Assembly (NCBI GenBank): GCA_020637295.1
Contig: JACJWF010000003.1
Location: 186,001 to 250,000, forward strand
Length of the DNA stretch: 64,000 nt
Reading direction: 5' to 3'
DNA from: Acidimicrobiaceae bacterium
GTDB taxonomy: Bacteria; Actinomycetota; Acidimicrobiia; Acidimicrobiales; Ilumatobacteraceae
The position numbers were made by a program, and so were the translations under genes. Shown piece after piece: positions 58,132 to 64,000 of this stretch. The notes under the pieces are model-generated. The model worked only from the letters and a program-made list of their open reading frames with translations, was not told the DNA's origin and searched no databases. Every line of letters begins with the position of its first letter. Positions within the stretch are counted from its first letter, which is position 1.

Positions 58132-59367
58132 TCAGTCGATGATCGGGATCAACCCCGTGTCGCCGGGGCGGACCACCTGTTCCGACGCCGCCAGCGGCAG
58201 GACGTCGCGCACGTAGGCCGCGACGGCCTCCGGGAAACCGATGTCCTGGCCGGCGCGCTCGCTGAGGTACCAGCGGTGCTCCAGCATCTGGTGGAACAGC
58301 TCGGCCGGCACCAGCTTCACGGCCAGGTCGTCGGGGACGGCGTCGATCGCCGCCTCGAATCGCTCGCCCAGCCAGCGTGCGGCGACGACGGCGTCCGGCA
58401 GGCGCTTGCCGTTGCGCTGCTCCAGCACTGCGCCGAAGCGGCTCATGTCGTTGAGCAGCCGGCGGGCCTGGTTCTCCTCGGCGTCGAGGCCGGTCAGCGC
58501 CTTCAGCCGCTGGGTGTGGAAGCCGTGCTCGACGACGCAGGGGATCAGCCGGAGGCGGTCGCCCTCACCCGTGCTCACCAGCTCCAGCTCGGCGGCGTCG
58601 AAGCCGAGGTCGTGGAGGCGGCGCAGGCGCTGGTCGACGCGGTAGGTCTCCGTGGCGTTGAACTCGTCGACCCCGGTGAGCTCCTGCCACAGGCGTTCGT
58701 ACGTCTCCTCGATGGCCAGCGCGGTGGCCACCGGGTCGATCCCGTCGGCGAGCATGCCGCCGGCACCCAGATCCAGCAGGCCGCCGGCCACGTTCTCCGT
58801 CGCGATCTGCAGGTCCAGCGCCCGCTGGCCGTCCGATAGCTCGGTGTGCTGCTCGCCGGTCTCCACGTCGATGATGTAGGCGGACAGGGCGCCGGCGTCG
58901 CGGCGGAAGAGCGTGTTGCTCAGCGAGCAGTCCCCCCAGAAGAAGCCGGTGAGGTGCAGGCGGACCAGCAGGCCGGCCAGCGCGTCCAGCATCCGGTCGC
59001 CGAGGTAGGGGATCTTCAGCCCACGACCGGACAACAGGACCCGGTAGGGCAGCGAGTAGTCCAGGTGGCGGGTGATCAGCAGACCGTCCTGCCCGTCGGC
59101 GCGGCCGGTGACCACCCCGACGACCTCGACGGTCGGCAGACCGGCGTCGGCCAGCTCGCGCAGCAGGCGCCACTCGCGGTCGGCCAGGTCGTCGGGCAGT
59201 TCCTTGACGACGTAGGACGTGTCCCGGCCCTCCACCATGCGCACGACATGGCGGTGCAGCCCCGAGACCCGCTGCATCCCGTCGATCGACCACTCGTCCA
59301 GCGCAGTTGCCAGCGGCCAACCGACGACCGCCGTGTGGTCGGCCGGCTTGTTGAGTTGCAGGCGCAC
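58132..59367 (-). CDS. DUF4032 kinase-like protein
   Basis: 411 residues. The N-terminal half is a kinase-like fold: VVKELPDDLADREWRLLREL gives the ATP-binding Lys and Glu, GFFWGDCSLSNTLF a catalytic-loop Asp and Asn, AYIIDVETGE the metal Asp. The C-terminal half is DUF4032 (LFHQMLEHRWYLSERAGQDIGFPEAVAAY). These are actinobacterial proteins similar to lipopolysaccharide kinases; substrate unknown. Divergent from the sugar ABC ATPase gene. Confidence 0.85.
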   Translation of the reverse strand: MRLQLNKPADHTAVVGWPLATALDEWSIDGMQRVSGLHRHVVRMVEGRDTSYVVKELPDDLADREWRLLRELADAGLPTVEVVGVVTGRADGQDGLLITRHLDYSLPYRVLLSGRGLKIPYLGDRMLDALAGLLVRLHLTGFFWGDCSLSNTLFRRDAGALSAYIIDVETGEQHTELSDGQRALDLQIATENVAGGLLDLGAGGMLADGIDPVATALAIEETYERLWQELTGVDEFNATETYRVDQRLRRLHDLGFDAAELELVSTGEGDRLRLIPCVVEHGFHTQRLKALTGLDAEENQARRLLNDMSRFGAVLEQRNGKRLPDAVVAARWLGERFEAAIDAVPDDLAVKLVPAELFHQMLEHRWYLSERAGQDIGFPEAVAAYVRDVLPLAASEQVVRPGDTGLIPIID

Positions 59368-59433
59368 CAGGCGAGGGTACCGCGCTCGTCCGGACGATGA
59401 CGCGACGCCTGATCTGGGGTAGGATCGGCCCGT

Positions 59434-59447
59434 TGTAAGGGCTTACA
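59434..59447. promoter_or_regulatory. LacI-family operator before the sugar ABC ATPase gene
   Basis: TGTAAGGGCTTACA has six-base arms around GG, the shape of LacI-type sugar repressor sites. It lies 29 bp before ATG 59476, with a TAGGAT that could serve as -10 at 59420-59425. It suggests induction by an alpha-glucoside. Confidence 0.65.
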
Positions 59448-59475
59448 TGCACGTCACGAACCGATCGGGGGAGCC

Positions 59476-60648
<1,173 letters not shown>

Positions 60649-60674
60649 GCCCCAGCCGGCGCCCGGCGACGGTG

Positions 60675-62315
60675 TCATGTCGTGCGCTGCAACCAGACGG
60701 TCGTTTCACCGGGCACTTCGTGGCCTGGCACGGGTCCGCTGGCCAGAAGGATCCGGCCTGCCGGGAGCGGGATGGGGCCGGATCCCATGTTGGTGATGCT
60801 GCGCCACCCCGTGTCCCGCACGAACGACACGACGCCCTCGGTGCCGTCGTCCCAGGTGAGGGACTCCCCTGCGTGCAGCTCGCGGCGCAGGCGGAGCGCG
60901 GCGCGGTAGAGCTCCAAAGTCGACGTCGGGACGCCGACCTGCCGTTCGACCGAGTAGTCGGAGAACCAGGCCGGCATGGGCAGGTGGGCGCCGCCCGATC
61001 CGAAGCCGAAGGACGGCCCGGTCGGCTCCCAGGGGATCGGGACCCGGCACCCGTCCCGCCCCTTCCTCGCGCCCGCGTCGCGGAACCACTGCGGGTCCTG
61101 GAGGACCTCAGCCGGCAGGTCGGCCACCTCCGGCAGGCCGAGCTCCTCGCCCTGGTACAGGTACGTCGAGCCGGGTAGCGCGAGCAGCAGCATCGCCGCC
61201 GCCCGCGCCCGGCGAAGGCCCTGGGCGAGGTCGGGAAGCGGATCCGTCCCGTTCGCCAACAGCCAGCGGTTCAGGTCCGTGTCCGCTTGCAGCGCGTACC
61301 TGCTGGCATGCCGGACGATGTCGTGGTTGGACAACGTCCAGGTCGGTGACGAGCCCGAGATGCGGGCACCGTCGAGGCACGCGGAGATCGTGTCGCGGAA
61401 CGCGACTGCATCCCACGGCGTGTCGAGCAGATCGAAGTCGAACGCCTGGCCCAGCTCGTCCGCCCCGGCGTAGCGCGCCCTCCGCACCGGCCCGGCTGCC
61501 GTCTCGGCGACGGCGACTCGTGGTGGCGTGTACTCGTCGAAGACCCTGCGCCACGAACGGTAGATCTCGTGCACCTCGTCACGATCGGCGAGCGGGTGCG
61601 ACCCGTCGTCGGGGTAGTCGGCGACGATGCCGATGGTCGGTACGGGCCGGTACGGCTCGGAGAGGTCCTTCTTCAGCAGGTGCGCTGCGTCGATGCGGAA
61701 GCCGTCGACACCCCGGTCGGCCCAGAACCGCAGCGTGGTGATGAAGTCGGCCGCAACCTCGGGGTCGTCCCAGTTCAGATCGGGCTGCTCGGGCGCGAAC
61801 AGGTGGAGGTACCACTGCCCTGGGGTGCCGTCCGGGTTGGTGGTCCGTGTCCATGCGCTGGGGCCGAAGTGGCTCGGCCAGTCGTTCGGGGGCAGTTCGC
61901 CGCGCGCCCCCCGGCCGTCGCGGAAGATGTAGCGGTTGCGCTCCGGCGCCCCGGGGGCGGCGGCCAGCGCGGCGCGGAACCACTCGTGGGCGTTGGAGCT
62001 GTGGTTGGCGACGATGTCCACCAGGATGCGGATCCCGGCCGCGTGCAGGGCCCCCACCAGTTCGTCGAAGTCCGCGAGGGTGCCCAGCCGCGGGTCCACA
62101 TTGCGGTAGTCGTCCACGTCGTAGCCGCCGTCGGCCAGCGCGGAGGGGTAGAAGGGGCTCAGCCACACCGCATCGATGCCGAGGTCGCGCAGGTACGGCA
62201 CGCGGGAGGTGATGCCCCTCAGGTCGCCGATCCCGTTCCCGTCGGAGTCTGCGAACGAGCGCGGGTACACCTGGTAGACGACCGCCTGACGCCACCACTG
62301 TGGGTCGGGAGTCAC
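60675..62315 (-). CDS. GH13 alpha-glucosidase (oligo-1,6-/alpha-glucosidase type)
   Basis: 546 residues. WWRQAVVYQVYPRSFADSDG and GIGDLRGI start the barrel; region II GVDGFRIDAAHLL gives the nucleophile Asp; region III RVAVAETAAG the acid Glu; region IV TLSNHDIVRH the third Asp. GGYDVDDYRNVDPRLGT and the N-terminal QPDLNWDDPEV mark the GH13 oligosaccharide group acting on maltose, isomaltose, sucrose-like or trehalulose sugars. No signal peptide, so it hydrolyses imported sugar in the cytoplasm. GTG 62315; 28 bp after the permease gene, same operon. Confidence 0.93.
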   Translation of the reverse strand: MTPDPQWWRQAVVYQVYPRSFADSDGNGIGDLRGITSRVPYLRDLGIDAVWLSPFYPSALADGGYDVDDYRNVDPRLGTLADFDELVGALHAAGIRILVDIVANHSSNAHEWFRAALAAAPGAPERNRYIFRDGRGARGELPPNDWPSHFGPSAWTRTTNPDGTPGQWYLHLFAPEQPDLNWDDPEVAADFITTLRFWADRGVDGFRIDAAHLLKKDLSEPYRPVPTIGIVADYPDDGSHPLADRDEVHEIYRSWRRVFDEYTPPRVAVAETAAGPVRRARYAGADELGQAFDFDLLDTPWDAVAFRDTISACLDGARISGSSPTWTLSNHDIVRHASRYALQADTDLNRWLLANGTDPLPDLAQGLRRARAAAMLLLALPGSTYLYQGEELGLPEVADLPAEVLQDPQWFRDAGARKGRDGCRVPIPWEPTGPSFGFGSGGAHLPMPAWFSDYSVERQVGVPTSTLELYRAALRLRRELHAGESLTWDDGTEGVVSFVRDTGWRSITNMGSGPIPLPAGRILLASGPVPGHEVPGETTVWLQRTT

Positions 62316-62343
62316 CGCAATACCGCGCCGGCCCCGAAGGGCG

Positions 62344-63174
62344 TCACTTCACGGCGCCGGCGGAGATGCCGGCAATGATGCGCTTCTGCATGACGAAGTA
62401 GAAGATCACGATGGGAATGATCGACAGCAGCAGGCCGGCCATGGCGAGGCCGTAGTCCGAGGTGTACTTCCCGAAGAACACGTAGGTCCGCAGCGGCAGC
62501 GTCTTCTGGTCGTTCTCCAGCAGCACGATCTGTGGGAGCAGGAAGTCGTTCCAGATCCACAGGGCGTTGATGATCGCCACGGTGGCGGTGACCGGGCCGA
62601 GCAGCGGGAAGATGACCCTGCGGAACGTGCCGAACGCGGAGGCGCCGTCGATGGCGGCGGCCTCGTCCAGCGACCGTGGGATGTTGGAGATGAACCCGTG
62701 GTACAGGAAGGTCGACAGCGCCACGCCGAAGCCGACGTAGAAGAACGCGATGGTGTACTTGTTCTGCGGCATGTCCAGACCCTTCTGCCCGAACAGGCCG
62801 CTGAACGGGATCATCAATGCCTGGAACGGCACCACCATCGACGCGACCAGCACCAGGAACGTCGTCTTGGAGAACTTCGACGGCGTGCGCGAGAGGTAGT
62901 AGGCGAGCAGTGAGGACGCGACGATGATCGCCGACACGCCGAGGACCGTGACGATGAAGGAGTTGCCGAGCGACTGCCAGAACTCCATCTTCCTGATGGC
63001 CTCGGTGAAGTTGCTCCACTTCAGCGTGGTGGGCAGAGAGAGCGGGTCGTTGGCCACATCCCGGCGCTCCTTGACCGAGTTGATGATGACCATGATGAAC
63101 GGGAATGCGTACAGCGCAGCCAGTGCCAGTGCGAGGAGCAGGAAGACCAGTCGTATGCGGCGGACGCGCTTCAT
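62344..63174 (-). CDS. Sugar ABC transporter permease (MalG type)
   Basis: 276 residues with six membrane helices. The cytoplasmic EAA loop SLDEAAAIDGASAFGTFRRVIFPLLGP contacts the ATPase. The C-terminus FYFVMQKRIIAGISAGAVK is the standard MalG ending. ATG 63174 overlaps the upstream permease stop by ATGA. With its partner and the ATPase it imports an oligosaccharide that the adjacent GH13 enzyme would cleave. Confidence 0.93.
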   Translation of the reverse strand: MKRVRRIRLVFLLLALALAALYAFPFIMVIINSVKERRDVANDPLSLPTTLKWSNFTEAIRKMEFWQSLGNSFIVTVLGVSAIIVASSLLAYYLSRTPSKFSKTTFLVLVASMVVPFQALMIPFSGLFGQKGLDMPQNKYTIAFFYVGFGVALSTFLYHGFISNIPRSLDEAAAIDGASAFGTFRRVIFPLLGPVTATVAIINALWIWNDFLLPQIVLLENDQKTLPLRTYVFFGKYTSDYGLAMAGLLLSIIPIVIFYFVMQKRIIAGISAGAVK

Positions 63175-64000
63175 GCCTGGACCTCGAATCGCTTGGAGAT
63201 GACCACCTGCACCAGTGCGGCAGCCGCGACCACGATGAACATGACGACGGCTTGGGCCTGGCCGGTGGCGAAGTCGAGCCTGGTGAAGGCCTCCCGGTAC
63301 ACGTGGAGCGACATCAGCTCGGTGGAGTTGTACGGGTTCCCGTTGGTGAGCGCGAGGTTGAGGTCGTACGCCATGAACGCGTTGCGCATCGTGAGGAACA
63401 GCGAGATCGTGAACGCCGGTGCGATGAGTGGGATCTTGATGTACAGCATCTGCCGGAACCCGGTGGCGCCATCGATCGTCGATGCTTCCAGCACTTCGGG
63501 GTTGACGCTCATCAGGGCGGTCACGTAGACGATCATCATGTAGCCCGACATCTGCCACACGGTGACGATGACCAGCGCCCAGAAGGCCTTGTTCGTCTCC
63601 AGCAGCCAGTTGGAGCTGAAGAACGGCAGCTGCGGGATCACCTTGGAGAAAAGGAACTGCCAGACCAGACCGAGGATCACACCACCGATCAGGTTGGGGA
63701 CGAAGAAGACCGTGCGCAGGGCGTGCATGCCGCGCATCGGCATCGTCACCAACAGGGCCAGGCCGAAGGCGACGAGGTTGGTGATGACCACGGTGGCCAG
63801 CACGTACCCCAAGGTGAGCCACAGCGAATGCCAGAACTTGTCGTCGTGGAACACGGCGACGTAGTTGTCGAACCCGACCCACTTCGTGCTGCCGAAGCCG
63901 TCCCAGTCCCGGAAGGTGAAGTAGATCCCTCGGACGAACGGCACGATCAGCACAAGGGTGAAGATCGAGAGGGGAACGAATGCGAACACGAGGAAACGGC
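63171..64000 (-). CDS. Sugar ABC transporter permease (MalF type), 5' end outside window
   Basis: About 276 residues visible, open past base 64000, so the first part of the protein is missing. Helices include FVPLSIFTLVLIVPFVRGIY, VVITNLVAFGLALLVTMPMR and YMMIVYVTALMSV; the EAA loop is VLEASTIDGATGFRQMLYIKIPLIAP. The large periplasmic insert of E. coli MalF is absent, as in most actinobacterial sugar permeases. A substrate-binding protein gene probably lies just beyond the window. Confidence 0.93.
   Translation of the reverse strand, partial: RFLVFAFVPLSIFTLVLIVPFVRGIYFTFRDWDGFGSTKWVGFDNYVAVFHDDKFWHSLWLTLGYVLATVVITNLVAFGLALLVTMPMRGMHALRTVFFVPNLIGGVILGLVWQFLFSKVIPQLPFFSSNWLLETNKAFWALVIVTVWQMSGYMMIVYVTALMSVNPEVLEASTIDGATGFRQMLYIKIPLIAPAFTISLFLTMRNAFMAYDLNLALTNGNPYNSTELMSLHVYREAFTRLDFATGQAQAVVMFIVVAAAALVQVVISKRFEVQA

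Overview
The window is high-GC, gene-dense actinobacterial chromosome. I infer class Acidimicrobiia or a near relative. The basis is the secreted protein at 44.0 kb ending in three 'PARLLDTR'-type modules, a mycothiol-type DinB enzyme, a DUF4032 kinase-like protein, an F420-type FrhB protein, frequent GTG starts and many starts with weak Shine-Dalgarno sequences. This is inference, not a computed classification. No rRNA, tRNA, phage or CRISPR array was seen.

Layout. 0-5 kb: an adenylate cyclase/STAND ATPase gene followed by an MFS transporter with its own cyclic-nucleotide-binding domain, then an aldehyde dehydrogenase cut by the window edge; next a papain-like peptidase. 5.6-11.1 kb: a probable catabolic cluster (flavoprotein dehydrogenase divergent from a Rieske oxygenase, a PEP-mobile-domain protein and a ThuA-like protein). 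11.1-13.1 kb: a decayed stretch with a P450 remnant, a frameshifted gene and a dispersed repeat. 13.2-22.6 kb: mixed metabolism and surface functions (CocE hydrolase, sarcosine oxidase-like, ECF sigma/anti-sigma, tryptophan dioxygenase, Uma2, lipoprotein, a large inverted-repeat array, FrhB-like protein, LPXTG surface protein).

22.7-33.7 kb is the most striking region, a nitrogen island. It holds three ammonium transporters each with its own PII protein, the PII-modifying enzyme GlnD, a stand-alone OmpR-type DNA-binding protein, and a 903-residue fusion of a CPA2 cation/proton antiporter to a GlnD-like regulatory tail (degenerate HD plus two ACT domains). Arrays of 11-bp-spaced half-sites resembling actinobacterial GlnR boxes precede the first and third amt genes. 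The arrangement suggests coupling of ammonium uptake, PII signalling and ion/pH homeostasis.

33.8-38 kb: acyl-CoA dehydrogenase with a perfect palindrome at its start, deoA-deoC deoxynucleoside salvage, and an AlaX editing protein. 38-42.8 kb: an accessory array of small genes (VapBC-like and HicAB toxin-antitoxin pairs, GNAT, DUF4259, DUF2293 and unknowns) separated by a shared short repeat, cassette-like. 42.8-53.3 kb: another acyl-CoA dehydrogenase, a 1188-residue RCC1 protein with 14 repeats, and a four-gene operon of circularly permuted ATP-grasp, alpha-E and transglutaminase proteins. 53.3-64 kb: alkylation repair (Ada-AlkA fusion plus Ogt) behind a repeat cluster, a ferritin-like unknown, a mycothiol-type isomerase, DUF4032, and an alpha-glucoside uptake/hydrolysis locus (ABC ATPase with a LacI-type operator, GH13 glucosidase, two permeases) running off the right end.
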